Source of the DNA: Bacteroidales bacterium
GTDB taxonomy: Bacteria > Bacteroidota > Bacteroidia > Bacteroidales > F082
Reading direction: 5' to 3'
Length of the DNA: 64,000 nucleotides
Assembly: GCA_019454985.1 (NCBI GenBank)
Contig: JACFNF010000011.1
Span: 26,578-90,577, forward strand
Within the stretch, counting starts at the first letter, position 1; each line of letters opens with the position of its first letter. A program made the position numbers and the translations under genes. Shown here one piece after another: positions 17,236-25,903 of this stretch. The notes under the pieces were generated by a model, which ran no database searches, had not been told where the DNA came from, and saw nothing but the letters and a program-made list of their open reading frames with translations.

Positions 17236-18252
17236 ATGAAACGATTTTTGTATTTATCCCTTACGCTTGGATTGTTTTGTGTGACATCGTGTAATCCGGC
17301 TGACAAGTTAGAACGTTTCAATCTGGCTGGTGAGGCACAGGGAACCTATTTTGCCATAACCTATTACGATGCCGCAAAGCGCGACTTTCGCCTTCAGGTT
17401 GATTCAATTCTCAAAGCGGTGGACGAATCGGTATCGCTATGGGTAGAAAAATCACTGATTAGCCGCATCAATAATGGTGATAGTGGAGTGATTGTTGATC
17501 GTATTTTTCGCGATAATTTCAATAAATCACTTCAGGTGAGCCTTCTCACTGATGGGTATTTCGATTTCACCATTGGGCCTTTGGCTCAGGCCTGGGGCTT
17601 TCATCGCAAAAATAAACTCGAGCTTAATGATCGGCAAATTGACAGCCTCCGCAATCTTGTAGATTTCCGAAAAGTGCATCTGAGAGGCGACACCGTGAGC
17701 ATGGATATGCCAAATATGCGCTTTGACTTCAATGCCATCGCCCAAGGATATACTACCGACCTGATTGCAGCCTTTTTTGACCGGCAGGGAATAAAAAGTT
17801 ACCTGATTGATGTGGGAGGTGAGATCTTTGCTCGTAACACCAAACCTAAAGGCGAGCGTTGGAGGGTGGGCATCGAAAAACCAAGCGAAAACGCCGACGA
17901 CAAACGGGTTATACAGGAAATCATTGAGCTCGAAAACAAAGCCCTGGCCACCTCAGGAAGCTATCGAAAATATTTTGAGATGAATGGCAAGCGTTATTCA
18001 CATGCCATCAACCCCAAAACGGGCCGGCCGGTTGATCATAATTTACTGAGTGTGACAGTGATGGCCGATGATGCAATGACTGCCGACGCCTTTGCAACGG
18101 CTTTCCTTGTTATGGGTCTTGAAAAAGCTGAAAACGTCATCAAAACAGTTCCGGGACTGGAGGCTTACTTCATTTACTGGACCCCCGATCATCGTTACGG
18201 AACTTTTGCCACCGAAGGCTTGAAAAAATGTATTGCAGCCGAATCGCTTTAA
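17236..18252 (+). CDS. apbE: FAD:protein FMN transferase (ApbE family), lipoprotein
   Basis: The 338-residue protein begins MKRFLYLSLTLGLFCVTSC: a lipoprotein signal with lipobox VTSC. It therefore acts outside the cytoplasmic membrane, where the NqrC flavin site lies. ApbE family marks are GTYFAITYY near the N-terminus, GPLAQAWGF, DFNAIAQGYTTD, DVGGEIFARN and the SGSYRKYFEMNGKRYSHAINPKTGRP block. It transfers FMN from FAD to the threonines of NqrB and NqrC. I use the ATG at 17236; the frame extends to a TTG at 17212, but that codon lies inside the -7 promoter element. Confidence 0.95.
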   Translation: MKRFLYLSLTLGLFCVTSCNPADKLERFNLAGEAQGTYFAITYYDAAKRDFRLQVDSILKAVDESVSLWVEKSLISRINNGDSGVIVDRIFRDNFNKSLQVSLLTDGYFDFTIGPLAQAWGFHRKNKLELNDRQIDSLRNLVDFRKVHLRGDTVSMDMPNMRFDFNAIAQGYTTDLIAAFFDRQGIKSYLIDVGGEIFARNTKPKGERWRVGIEKPSENADDKRVIQEIIELENKALATSGSYRKYFEMNGKRYSHAINPKTGRPVDHNLLSVTVMADDAMTADAFATAFLVMGLEKAENVIKTVPGLEAYFIYWTPDHRYGTFATEGLKKCIAAESL

Positions 18253-18467
18253 TGGTGAGGATGTGCATGAACTTCAACACCTTCTTTTCGCCGCTCGCAA
18301 CTGCCTTCGCCACCGCCACACACACAACCTAAGCGTTCGCCGTTGGGTGTGGTGCTCGAACATGACTTCTTAAATTCTGCCCCTTTGATGAAAAACATTT
18401 TTACGGCAAAACCGGCTAAAGCAATGCCAATCAGTATGACGCTCAATAAAATAAGTTTCAGATACAT
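18249..18467 (-). CDS. small one-helix cysteine protein, candidate NqrM-like Na+-NQR maturation factor
   Basis: A 72-residue protein, convergent to apbE and overlapping its stop by four bases. It has one N-terminal membrane helix (about residues 4-26) followed by a short soluble tail with four cysteines, C36, C48, C50 and C57, in the pattern C-x11-C-x-C-x6-C, and a His-rich C-terminus. I recall proteobacterial NqrM (DUF539) as a protein of similar size with one helix and C-x11-C-x-C-x3-C, required to build the iron centre between NqrD and NqrE. The resemblance and the location beside nqr/apbE suggest the same role (inference). The frame extends upstream to 18533, but MYLKLILLSVIL is the natural membrane-protein start. 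Confidence 0.7.
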   Translation of the reverse strand: MYLKLILLSVILIGIALAGFAVKMFFIKGAEFKKSCSSTTPNGERLGCVCGGGEGSCERRKEGVEVHAHPHH

Positions 18468-18583
18468 GGTATAAGTATAAATTGCGTGTAAAATTACATC
18501 TTTTTGGCCGTCAACGGGTGTAAATGACAGCATTTTTCCTTTAACATATCTTAATATTTATTTGTATCCTGCTTTTTACTTTT

Positions 18584-19348
18584 TTATGAATTGAATTGCC
18601 GGTTCAACTCGGCCAGTATGAGGGCTGTAGCTATTGAGGCATTCAACGATTCGGGGCGGCTCCGGTTAAAAGCAGGAATGGTGATTGCCTGACCGAGAAA
18701 AGGAGTTAAATAGTGGCGTATTCCGTGCGACTCGCTGCCAATAACTACCATCACAGGCTCCGCTTTGAGTTTGCAGGAGTATAGATTTTGCCCGTCCATC
18801 AAAGCGCTGTAAATCGTCACCTTTTGCCCGATGGCATCCTGCAGGAGATGGTCTAGAGCTATTTCGTGAGTATTCATTCTGAAAAGCGACCCCATGGCGG
18901 ATTGAACGACTTTGGGGTGAAATGCTTCCACGGTGTCGGGGCTGCAAAAAATATCGTTCACACCAAACCACTCTGCCGTGCGAATGATGGTGCCTAAATT
19001 TCCCGGATCGTTGATACCGTCCAAAGCCAGGCTAAGCCGCCCAAATTTTCTCTTTGGCAAAGCCTTCGAGGCAGGTATGCGGGCATGTGCCAGAATACCA
19101 GGAGGTTGGGTGAGCTGGCTCATGCGCTCCATCGTGGATTCACTTACCTCTTCGGGTGCAAAAGCAAAATTGAAACTTCGGTTTTTTGCAACCCAGTTTT
19201 TTGTGACATAAACCCCCAGCACTTCAATTTTGCTTGCAAGAAGCTCTTCCACCACCTTGCTGCCTTCGGCCACAAACTCACCGGACTCTTTTCTGTACTT
19301 GCCGATTTTGAGACTGCTGATATGTTTAATTTGATTTTTCGTAAGCAT
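18584..19348 (-). CDS. TrmH/SpoU family RNA 2'-O-methyltransferase
   Basis: The 254-residue protein is a SPOUT methyltransferase. An N-terminal substrate-binding domain (GEFVAEGSKVVEELL) is followed by the catalytic knot: LALDGINDPGNLGTIIRTAE (motif 1), VVIGSESHGI (motif 2) and IPAFNRSRPESLNASIATAL (motif 3). The target RNA is not determined. The ATG at 19346-19348 follows directly on the T-tract of the rplI terminator, so it is either expressed by read-through of the ribosomal operon or from an unseen promoter. The frame stays open further upstream, but that part lies inside the terminator and rplI. Confidence 0.88.
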   Translation of the reverse strand: MLTKNQIKHISSLKIGKYRKESGEFVAEGSKVVEELLASKIEVLGVYVTKNWVAKNRSFNFAFAPEEVSESTMERMSQLTQPPGILAHARIPASKALPKRKFGRLSLALDGINDPGNLGTIIRTAEWFGVNDIFCSPDTVEAFHPKVVQSAMGSLFRMNTHEIALDHLLQDAIGQKVTIYSALMDGQNLYSCKLKAEPVMVVIGSESHGIRHYLTPFLGQAITIPAFNRSRPESLNASIATALILAELNRQFNS

Positions 19349-19352
19349 AAAA

Positions 19353-19382
19353 AAGCCCGGTCTTTTTAACAAAACCGGGCTT
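19353..19382 (-). terminator. terminator of rpsF-rpsR-rplI
   Basis: On the minus strand AAGCCCGG and CCGGGCTT form an 8-base stem around a 14-base loop, followed by a run of T residues that continues to the ATG of the RNA methyltransferase. Confidence 0.75.
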
Positions 19383-19403
19383 AAAAGTATCAATTTTTTA
19401 GGC

Positions 19404-19853
19404 TTACTCGGCAAAAACCTCAAAATCAATTTCAAACTGTACTTCCTTGTGCAATTTGATTTTGGCTTTGTAATTACCCAATTCCTTGATGCCTTCTTCG
19501 TTGAGGTGGATTTTTTTGCGATCCAGTTCAATGTTTCTGGCTTCTTTGATGGCATTGGCAATCTGTACAGAGTTAACCGAGCCAAAAATTTTGCCGGAAG
19601 TACCTGCCTTGGCAGGGATACGGAGGCTCAAACCTTCGAGTGCTTTGGCAATGGCAGCAGCTTCATTTTTAATTTTTTCAGCTTTGAAGGTCTGTTGTTT
19701 TTTCATTTCTGCCAGAATCTTCCGGTTTGTTTCGTTAGCAATAATGGCTAATCCTTTAGGAATGAGATAATTACGTGCGTAACCATCTTTTACGTTGACG
19801 ATATCCTGAGCAAAGCCCAGATTGTGTACGTCCTGTTTCAAAATGACTTCCAT
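19404..19853 (-). CDS. rplI: 50S ribosomal protein L9
   Basis: The 149-residue protein begins MEVILKQDVHNLGFAQDIVN and has the NLIP-type motif (ARNYLIPKGLA) of the L9 N-terminal domain. A long connecting helix and a C-terminal domain ending in FEIDFEVFAE follow. It is the last gene of rpsF-rpsR-rplI, 18 bases after rpsR. Confidence 0.97.
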   Translation of the reverse strand: MEVILKQDVHNLGFAQDIVNVKDGYARNYLIPKGLAIIANETNRKILAEMKKQQTFKAEKIKNEAAAIAKALEGLSLRIPAKAGTSGKIFGSVNSVQIANAIKEARNIELDRKKIHLNEEGIKELGNYKAKIKLHKEVQFEIDFEVFAE

Positions 19854-19871
19854 GTTATTTCTCCTCCTTCT

Positions 19872-20141
19872 TTATTTAAGTAAATCGGCCACATAAGGCA
19901 TTAACGAAAGGTGGCGGGCTCTTTTGACGGCTTGTGCCACTTTTTTCTGATATTTTGTTGAAGTGCCGGTGATGCGGCGAGGCAGCAGCTTGCCTTGTTC
20001 GTTGACAAACTTCAGAAGAAAATCAGCATCTTTATAATCAATGTATTTGATGCGGTTTTTCTTGAAGCGGCAGTATTTTTTCTTTTTGGTATCTACTGCA
20101 ATGGGAGTCAAATATTTGATTTCTGTACTTCCTTGTGACAT
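19872..20141 (-). CDS. rpsR: 30S ribosomal protein S18
   Basis: The 89-residue protein has the S18 core [20 protein letters not shown] and [19 protein letters not shown], ending in an [14 protein letters not shown] helix. S18 pairs with S6 on the 30S platform. A single cysteine is retained (C24 or nearby), without the CxxC pairs of zinc-binding forms. Confidence 0.97.
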   Translation of the reverse strand: MSQGSTEIKYLTPIAVDTKKKKYCRFKKNRIKYIDYKDADFLLKFVNEQGKLLPRRITGTSTKYQKKVAQAVKRARHLSLMPYVADLLK

Positions 20142-20175
20142 GATGAAAAAATGTTAGGTTTGTGATTTCCGAAGC

Positions 20176-20532
20176 TTAGGCTTCACCTTTTTCATTAGCG
20201 GCATCTTGTGCCTTTTTACGTTTTTTCTCGTTGTAAGCAACAGCATGCTTGTCGAGTTTCACGGTCAGAAAACGCATGACGCGCTCATCACGTTTGAGTT
20301 GGGTTTCTAAGTCGGCAATCAGTTCGCCTTCGGCCCTGAATTCAATCAAATGGTAAAATCCGGTGGATTTTTTCTGAATCGGATATGCAAGCTTACGCAT
20401 GCCCCAGTGCTCTTCGTGCACAATCTCAGCACCACTTTCTTTCAGGAAATCCTGATGTTTTTTTACCGCTTCCTTCATCTGGTCGTCAGACAAAACGGGA
20501 GTTAAAATGAAAACGGTTTCGTACTGGTTCAT
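20176..20532 (-). CDS. rpsF: 30S ribosomal protein S6
   Basis: The 118-residue protein begins [20 protein letters not shown] and has the [16 protein letters not shown] strand, as expected for S6. The tail after about residue 100 is rich in Lys and Ala. It is the first gene of the rpsF-rpsR-rplI operon, with a clear promoter at 20578-20607. Confidence 0.97.
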   Translation of the reverse strand: MNQYETVFILTPVLSDDQMKEAVKKHQDFLKESGAEIVHEEHWGMRKLAYPIQKKSTGFYHLIEFRAEGELIADLETQLKRDERVMRFLTVKLDKHAVAYNEKKRKKAQDAANEKGEA

Positions 20533-20577
20533 AATGAATTGATTAATAATTGAAAAATTGATTTACAAATTGGAGTG

Positions 20578-20607
20578 CAAAAGTAGAAATTATTTTTCAA
20601 ACCGCAA
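20578..20607 (-). promoter_or_regulatory. promoter of rpsF-rpsR-rplI
   Basis: On the minus strand TTG (20605-20607) is followed after exactly 19 bases by TACTTTTG (20578-20585), a full Bacteroidota consensus promoter about 45 bases ahead of rpsF. Confidence 0.75.
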
Positions 20608-20675
20608 GTAAAAATCTGAATGGTTTCCATGATATTGAAGAAAATCGCGGTTTTATATTCGCTTAGTTTGATTTT

Positions 20676-21371
20676 TCAAAGCAGACCTTCGTCGGCAAAA
20701 CTGAAATAACGATCATCGCCAACAATCAAATGGTCAATCACCTGGATGTCAAGTAGTTCGCCTGATCGTTTGAGCTTGTCGGTGATTTTTTTATCGGCAT
20801 CGCTTGGTTTGAGGTTGCCCGATGGGTGATTGTGACAGAGGATGATGGCTGTGGCATTGTGTGCAAGAGCGGTTTTGAAAATCTTTCGCTGATCGGCCAC
20901 TGTGCCGGCAATGCCTCCATCGCTGATTTCGACGATGCGGATGACTTTTTTTGCCTGATCCAATAGGATGATCCAGAATTTCTCGTAGGCATGATCCGAT
21001 GCCTGGGCATAAATAGTTTCGAAAGCATCTTTGCTCGTAGTGACCGTTTTGCGTTCGTGTGCCTCAGCGCTTCGGCGCCGTTTACCTAACTCCAAAGCCG
21101 CAACAATGCTGACTGCCTTAGCTTCGCCAATGCCTTTGAATTTCATCAGTTCAGAAATACTCATCCGGCTGAGATTGACTAAGCTGTCGTTACTCTCACG
21201 CAAAATACGGCGGCTGAGTTCAACGGCCGATTCGTCAGAATTGCCTGAGCCAATGAGAATAGCTATCAGCTCGGCATCGCTGAGTGTGCTTTTGCCTTTG
21301 TGCATGAGTTTCTCGCGTGGCTGGTCGCCCTCGGCCCACAAACGAATCGGGGTTTTGCTGGTTTCTGACAT
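20676..21371 (-). CDS. radC: RadC family JAB-domain protein
   Basis: The 231-residue protein has an N-terminal helix-hairpin-helix region (MKFKGIGEAKAVSIVAALEL) and a C-terminal JAB/MPN domain with the metal motif CHNHPSGNLKPSDAD. Despite the name 'DNA repair protein', the biochemical role of RadC is unsettled. It is the last gene of the ftsK operon, 12 bases after the DUF481 gene. Confidence 0.93.
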   Translation of the reverse strand: MSETSKTPIRLWAEGDQPREKLMHKGKSTLSDAELIAILIGSGNSDESAVELSRRILRESNDSLVNLSRMSISELMKFKGIGEAKAVSIVAALELGKRRRSAEAHERKTVTTSKDAFETIYAQASDHAYEKFWIILLDQAKKVIRIVEISDGGIAGTVADQRKIFKTALAHNATAIILCHNHPSGNLKPSDADKKITDKLKRSGELLDIQVIDHLIVGDDRYFSFADEGLL

Positions 21372-21383
21372 TTGGGGTCTGGG

Positions 21384-22163
21384 TTAAAACTTATATCTGA
21401 AAGTGTTCCGGGCTTCTAAGTCAATGCTTTTTTTGCCGCCTACGGGTTTGCTGCGGTTGTAAAAATTAAAGGCGAGGTCGTAATAAAGCTTCCCGGTGAG
21501 CATAGTGCTCAGACTTAAGGTTGAATAATAGCGAAAATTGCTGAAATCAGAAGGAACCGGCTGGATATAATTGACCAAATTGATTCCGGTATGGGGATTG
21601 ACAGCCCACACTAAACTCAGATAACTCGACCAGCGGAGATGATGATAGGTTTCAACCGGGTCGGTTGAGTATCGTTCGAACTCGTAAAACAAGCCGGTGC
21701 CAACAAAAGCTTTGAGGGTATTTTTGCTTCGTATGGCGCTGTCGGCAAGGGCAACCGGGTCGAAACGGAACCCGCCTCCAAGCAAAAACCGGCTGCGAAG
21801 AAGCAGAAATTCATTGAATTCGAGCTGAGTATATTCTTCCGTTTGAAAAAAATGCTGGTAGCCAATTTGTTGAAAACTTCGCAGATGCAAAAAGCCCTTG
21901 TTTGCTGCCTTGACACCTTTGGAGGTTTTATAGGTGTATTCGGCAATCAGCATATAATCTTCCCGTTCACCGTTGTAGTCGCCTCGAAACGTGTTGCTTA
22001 ACTCAAAATATTGGGTATTGCCCGATGCAAAATTAAATCCAAAAGCATTGCTAAACATATAGCCTTTGGTTTGATAATCCTGGTAGTAGCGCTCGGTGTT
22101 AACCTGGGCTTGAGTAAAAGGGACGATTATGAAAAATGTGAAAAAGAGAAAAGAGTACTTCAT
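21384..22163 (-). CDS. DUF481-type outer membrane protein
   Basis: The 259-residue protein has a signal peptide (MKYSFLFFTFFIIVPFTQA). It then alternates short amphipathic beta strands typical of a small barrel: FGFNFASGNTQYFELSNTF, LLGGGFRFDP, FVGTGLFYEFERY, and a C-terminal FRYKF ending in an aromatic residue. The pattern GN(T)..ELSNTF resembles DUF481/YdiY-like proteins. Function is unknown. The start overlaps the stop of the LolA-like gene (ATGA), so translation is coupled. Confidence 0.78.
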   Translation of the reverse strand: MKYSFLFFTFFIIVPFTQAQVNTERYYQDYQTKGYMFSNAFGFNFASGNTQYFELSNTFRGDYNGEREDYMLIAEYTYKTSKGVKAANKGFLHLRSFQQIGYQHFFQTEEYTQLEFNEFLLLRSRFLLGGGFRFDPVALADSAIRSKNTLKAFVGTGLFYEFERYSTDPVETYHHLRWSSYLSLVWAVNPHTGINLVNYIQPVPSDFSNFRYYSTLSLSTMLTGKLYYDLAFNFYNRSKPVGGKKSIDLEARNTFRYKF

Positions 22164-22795
22164 CGCATATCAATCTCTTCAACGCCGGGATATTGCTTTG
22201 GATTGAATTTGAAAAAATCAGCAGCAATTTGGTTGTCGGTAGTCATTTTGTTCAGTTCATACACAAAGACATTGCCTCCGTTGTCGAACAGTGTGATGCT
22301 GCTCAACTGAAGCCTGTCTTCGTTGACACCCAACTGCATTTTCTGAAATTTTTTCCCTGAATGTGGTTTCAATTCAATGGTTTTAATCCCTTTGGCAGTG
22401 TTTTGAGCATGATTCACAAAACTTGCTTTATATTCTTTAGAGTAATTGTTAAGCAGTTTGTTTGGCGTAATGGCTTCGTCGTCGGCGCCTGCATTGCTCA
22501 CCATCACTTCGTTGGAATCTTCCAGATAGGTCCATACGGTTTTTCCATCGCTGATCACTAACTGTCCGTCAAGGTTGATTCGGTAAGCATCGCCATTCAC
22601 GTACAGGATACCCGGTTTCGACTCGTTGATGCCGGCTTTTGTGTTGATCATCCGGTAAACGAACTCGATTTTGGTATTTTTCATAGCTCGTGTTTTGTCA
22701 ATGAGCTGTTTGAGGAGGTCGTCGGCCGTTTTTTGCGCAAAAAGATTCCCGACAGATACAAGTGTGATCAACAGACTTAAGCTGAATTTTTTCAT
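22160..22795 (-). CDS. LolA-like outer membrane lipoprotein carrier
   Basis: The 211-residue periplasmic protein has a signal peptide (MKKFSLSLLITLVSVGNLFA) and a LolA-type beta sheet. Recognisable parts are KIEFVYRMINTKAG, GILYVNGDAYRINLDGQLVISDGKTVWTYL (shown here in two pieces) and a short C-terminal strand. It would carry lipoproteins from the inner to the outer membrane. It overlaps ftsK upstream and the DUF481 gene downstream by four bases each. Confidence 0.85.
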   Translation of the reverse strand: MKKFSLSLLITLVSVGNLFAQKTADDLLKQLIDKTRAMKNTKIEFVYRMINTKAGINESKPGILYVNGDAYRINLDGQLVISDGKTVWTYLEDSNEVMVSNAGADDEAITPNKLLNNYSKEYKASFVNHAQNTAKGIKTIELKPHSGKKFQKMQLGVNEDRLQLSSITLFDNGGNVFVYELNKMTTDNQIAADFFKFNPKQYPGVEEIDMR

Positions 22796-25332
22796 AGGTT
22801 ATGATTTGATTTTGCGTCTAAATCTTTCAAAAACTGTTCCAAAGCCATTTCGTTGGCTATTCTTACTTCGCGAGCTTTTGATCCTTCGAATGGCCCGACA
22901 ATTCCGGCGGCTTCGAGCTGGTCAATAATGCGTCCGGCGCGGTTGTAGCCCAGTTTGAGTTTGCGTTGCAAAAGCGAGGTCGAACCTTGCTGGTTCTGTA
23001 CGATAATGCGGGCGGCATCTTCAAAAAGTTCGTCACGTTCACTGGCATCAAACACATCAGCCACTTCATCTTGCTCATCGGCATATTCGGGCAAATGGTA
23101 TGCATCCGGATAAGCGCGTTGCGAGCCGATGTATTCTGTAAGTCGTTCTACCTCCGGTGTGTCAATAAAAGCGCATTGCAAACGAATGAGGTCGTTGCCA
23201 GTGGAAAGGAGCATATCGCCCCGGCCTACCAACTGATCCGCACCGCCGCTGTCTAAAATGGTGCGAGAGTCAATACGCGAAATCACTCTGAAGGCAATAC
23301 GTGCGGGGAAATTGGCTTTGATAGTGCCGGTGATGATATTTACCGAGGGGCGCTGTGTGGCGATGATCAGATGGATACCAACGGCGCGTGCAAGTTGTGC
23401 CAGACGGGTGATGGGGCCTTCAACTTCTTTGCCGGCTGTCATGATAAGATCTGCAAACTCGTCAACGACCAACACAATATAGGGCAGAAAACGATGACCA
23501 CCAAGAGGGTTGAGTTTACGGTTGCGAAATTTCTCGTTGTATTCTTTGATGTTGCGCACCTGTGCATCTTTGAGCAGCTCGTATCGGTTATCCATCTCAA
23601 TACCCAGTGAGTTTAAGGTGCGAACCACCTTACGCGTGTCGGTGATAATGGCTTCTTCCGAATCGGGAAGCTTGGCCAGATAGTGCCGCTCTATACGACT
23701 GAAAAGGCTTAGTTCCACCTTTTTCGGGTCAACCATCACAAATTTGAGTTCGGCCGGATGTTTGCAATAGAGCAACGAGGTGATGATGGCGTTGAGGCCG
23801 ACCGATTTTCCTTGCCCGGTAGCTCCCGCCATCAAAATATGCGGCATCTTGGTCAGGTCGGCCACATAACTCTCGTTGGAGATGGTTTTCCCAAGTCCGA
23901 AAGGAAGTTCATAATGGCTCGAGATAAATCGTTCAGAGCCTAAGATAGAACGCATCGAAACGATCTCGGGCTTTAGATTGGGCACTTCGATGCCGACGGT
24001 TCCTTTGCCTGGAATGGGTGCAATGATACGGATGCCAATGGCCGAAAGGCTAAGGGCAATATCGTCTTCTAAGCTTTTAATCCGCGAAATGCGAATCCCG
24101 GGAGCGGGCACAATCTCGTAAAGCGTAACGGCAGGACCAATGGTAGCTTTGATTTTTTCAATGCCAATGGCATAATTGTTCAATGTTTCGACAATACGAT
24201 TCTTATTGATTTCCAGCTCGTTACGATCAACATTCACCGTGCCGTCGCCATACTGACTCAACAGGTCTAAAGGCGGAAGCTTAAAATCGGGTAAATCGAG
24301 CGTAGGGTCGAAAAGGGTGTCTAAGCCCTGATGGGCAATGCTGCCTTTGGCTTTTACCGATTCGGTGACCACATCGGCCACATCGAGCTCGATTTCATCT
24401 TCCTGAAGAGGGCTGCTCTTTAGCGCTTCTGCCTTTTCGGAAAGAACGGACTCAATATCCATGTCAATGCTATGGCTGTCTTTCAGTTGATTGCCTCTTT
24501 CAGGCATAATTCCCGTTGTTCCCGGAATTTCCGGATCATCATCTTCAACGGAAAATTCAACGGTGTTGTATTTGTCAATGGCTTGAACAGTCTGTTGTGC
24601 CGGCTGTGAAAGTTCGGGTTCCGACTTTTTACGGCCAAAAAGTCTCAATGGTTGCCGGAGGGTAAAGACGAGAAAAACAATAAAAATAAATACCAGACTG
24701 ATGACAACGCCTGCTTTTCCGAGCACTGCCGATGTGTAGGAGTGTAAAAACAAACCAGTAGCGCCTGCTAAGGTGTTTAACGGATCGGTTGGAAAAAGTG
24801 TAGCGAAAAGTAGTGGTATCCACAATAAGCTCATCATGGCATATTTCCAGATACCCCAACCCGTGATCAATTGTTTTTTCCACACCAAACGGATGCCGAT
24901 GATGATAAAAAGAAAAACAAGAAAAAACGCGCCGAGACCAAAACCATCCTTGACGAAAAACTGGGCTAAAAATGCACCTAAATTGCCCGACCAATTATGA
25001 ATACCCATTTGAGTATCGGAAAGTACGATGCCAATCGGAAGGTCGGAAAAATAATCGTCAGTAATCTGATTAAACCAATTGAGATAGAATGAGATGAATG
25101 ACAATGCAAAATAGGCGGCCAAAAGCAAAAAAAGAACCCCAAACAGGGTAACCCAGCGTGGATCGGGATGCCAGCGAAAGCGTTTGCCATTGGATTTTTT
25201 CTTCTCTTTAGCTTGTTTTCTGTCTTCTTTTTTATCGGGCACAGGTGCTTTGTCCGGCTTTGGAGCGGAAATCACAACTTCTTCCTTTTCTTTCAGGCTA
25301 TTGCCTTTGAATGTATTGCCCGTTCTCGTCAT
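22792..25332 (-). CDS. ftsK: DNA translocase FtsK
   Basis: The 846-residue protein has about four membrane helices in its first 220 residues, after a charged N-terminus. A linker of about 130 residues follows, then the FtsK/SpoIIIE motor with Walker A GATGQGKSVGLNA and Walker B YIVLVVDEFADL. A C-terminal gamma winged-helix domain carries SLLQRKLKLGYNRAGRIID. FtsK pumps chromosome ends across the closing septum and activates dimer resolution. It heads the ftsK-lolA-DUF481-radC operon. Confidence 0.96.
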   Translation of the reverse strand: MTRTGNTFKGNSLKEKEEVVISAPKPDKAPVPDKKEDRKQAKEKKKSNGKRFRWHPDPRWVTLFGVLFLLLAAYFALSFISFYLNWFNQITDDYFSDLPIGIVLSDTQMGIHNWSGNLGAFLAQFFVKDGFGLGAFFLVFLFIIIGIRLVWKKQLITGWGIWKYAMMSLLWIPLLFATLFPTDPLNTLAGATGLFLHSYTSAVLGKAGVVISLVFIFIVFLVFTLRQPLRLFGRKKSEPELSQPAQQTVQAIDKYNTVEFSVEDDDPEIPGTTGIMPERGNQLKDSHSIDMDIESVLSEKAEALKSSPLQEDEIELDVADVVTESVKAKGSIAHQGLDTLFDPTLDLPDFKLPPLDLLSQYGDGTVNVDRNELEINKNRIVETLNNYAIGIEKIKATIGPAVTLYEIVPAPGIRISRIKSLEDDIALSLSAIGIRIIAPIPGKGTVGIEVPNLKPEIVSMRSILGSERFISSHYELPFGLGKTISNESYVADLTKMPHILMAGATGQGKSVGLNAIITSLLYCKHPAELKFVMVDPKKVELSLFSRIERHYLAKLPDSEEAIITDTRKVVRTLNSLGIEMDNRYELLKDAQVRNIKEYNEKFRNRKLNPLGGHRFLPYIVLVVDEFADLIMTAGKEVEGPITRLAQLARAVGIHLIIATQRPSVNIITGTIKANFPARIAFRVISRIDSRTILDSGGADQLVGRGDMLLSTGNDLIRLQCAFIDTPEVERLTEYIGSQRAYPDAYHLPEYADEQDEVADVFDASERDELFEDAARIIVQNQQGSTSLLQRKLKLGYNRAGRIIDQLEAAGIVGPFEGSKAREVRIANEMALEQFLKDLDAKSNHNL

Positions 25333-25406
25333 TGAACTGCTTAATTTCCTGCAAAATTAGAAAAAAGCTATGAGATATTCAGATTGTAAATAGCCTGGCA
25401 TTAAAA

Positions 25407-25437
25407 CAACAAAACCCGTGAAAGCCGGGTTTTGTTG
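25407..25437 (-). terminator. terminator after the cyclophilin gene
   Basis: A perfect 12-base stem (CAACAAAACCCG / CGGGTTTTGTTG) with a 7-base loop; on the minus strand it is followed by TTTTAA. It ends the parA to cyclophilin operon. Confidence 0.8.
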
Positions 25438-25456
25438 AGTGACATTTGTCTGTGAT

Positions 25457-25894
25457 TTATTCTTCCGAAATGGTGATCGATACGATGGTGTCGCCCTGAC
25501 GGATAAGGTCAACCACTTCCACATTCTCAATTACTTTTCCAAAAACGGTGTGATTGCGATCTAAATGGGCAGTGTTTTGACGATTGTGGCAGATGAAAAA
25601 CTGTGAACCGCCGGTGTTACGTCCGGCATGGGCCATTGAGATTACTCCACGGTCGTGAAATTGTTTCTTGCCGGTGAGTTCGCAAGGGATGGTGTAGCCC
25701 GGGCCACCCGTACCATCGCCTTTGGGGCATCCGCCTTGAATGACAAAGTTAGGGATGACACGGTGAAACTTCAAACCGTTGTAGAATCCTGATTTCGAGA
25801 GTTTAACGAAATTGGCAACTGTGCCTGGTGCATCATCATCAAAAAGCTCGAGCACCATCGTGCCTTTGCTGGTTTCAATAGTGGCTTTTTTCAT
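25457..25894 (-). CDS. cyclophilin-type peptidyl-prolyl cis-trans isomerase
   Basis: The 145-residue protein is a minimal cyclophilin: [20 protein letters not shown] carries the catalytic Arg and Phe, with [16 protein letters not shown] and [19 protein letters not shown] following. No signal peptide is seen, so it acts in the cytoplasm. It is the last gene of the lepB unit, nine bases after lepB. Confidence 0.94.
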   Translation of the reverse strand: MKKATIETSKGTMVLELFDDDAPGTVANFVKLSKSGFYNGLKFHRVIPNFVIQGGCPKGDGTGGPGYTIPCELTGKKQFHDRGVISMAHAGRNTGGSQFFICHNRQNTAHLDRNHTVFGKVIENVEVVDLIRQGDTIVSITISEE

Positions 25895-25903
25895 TTTCTT
25901 GAT

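Noticed and set aside
18468..18533. N-terminal extension of the NqrM-like protein
   Set aside because: The added 22 residues are polar and would precede the membrane helix unnaturally; the ATG at 18467 gives a standard start.
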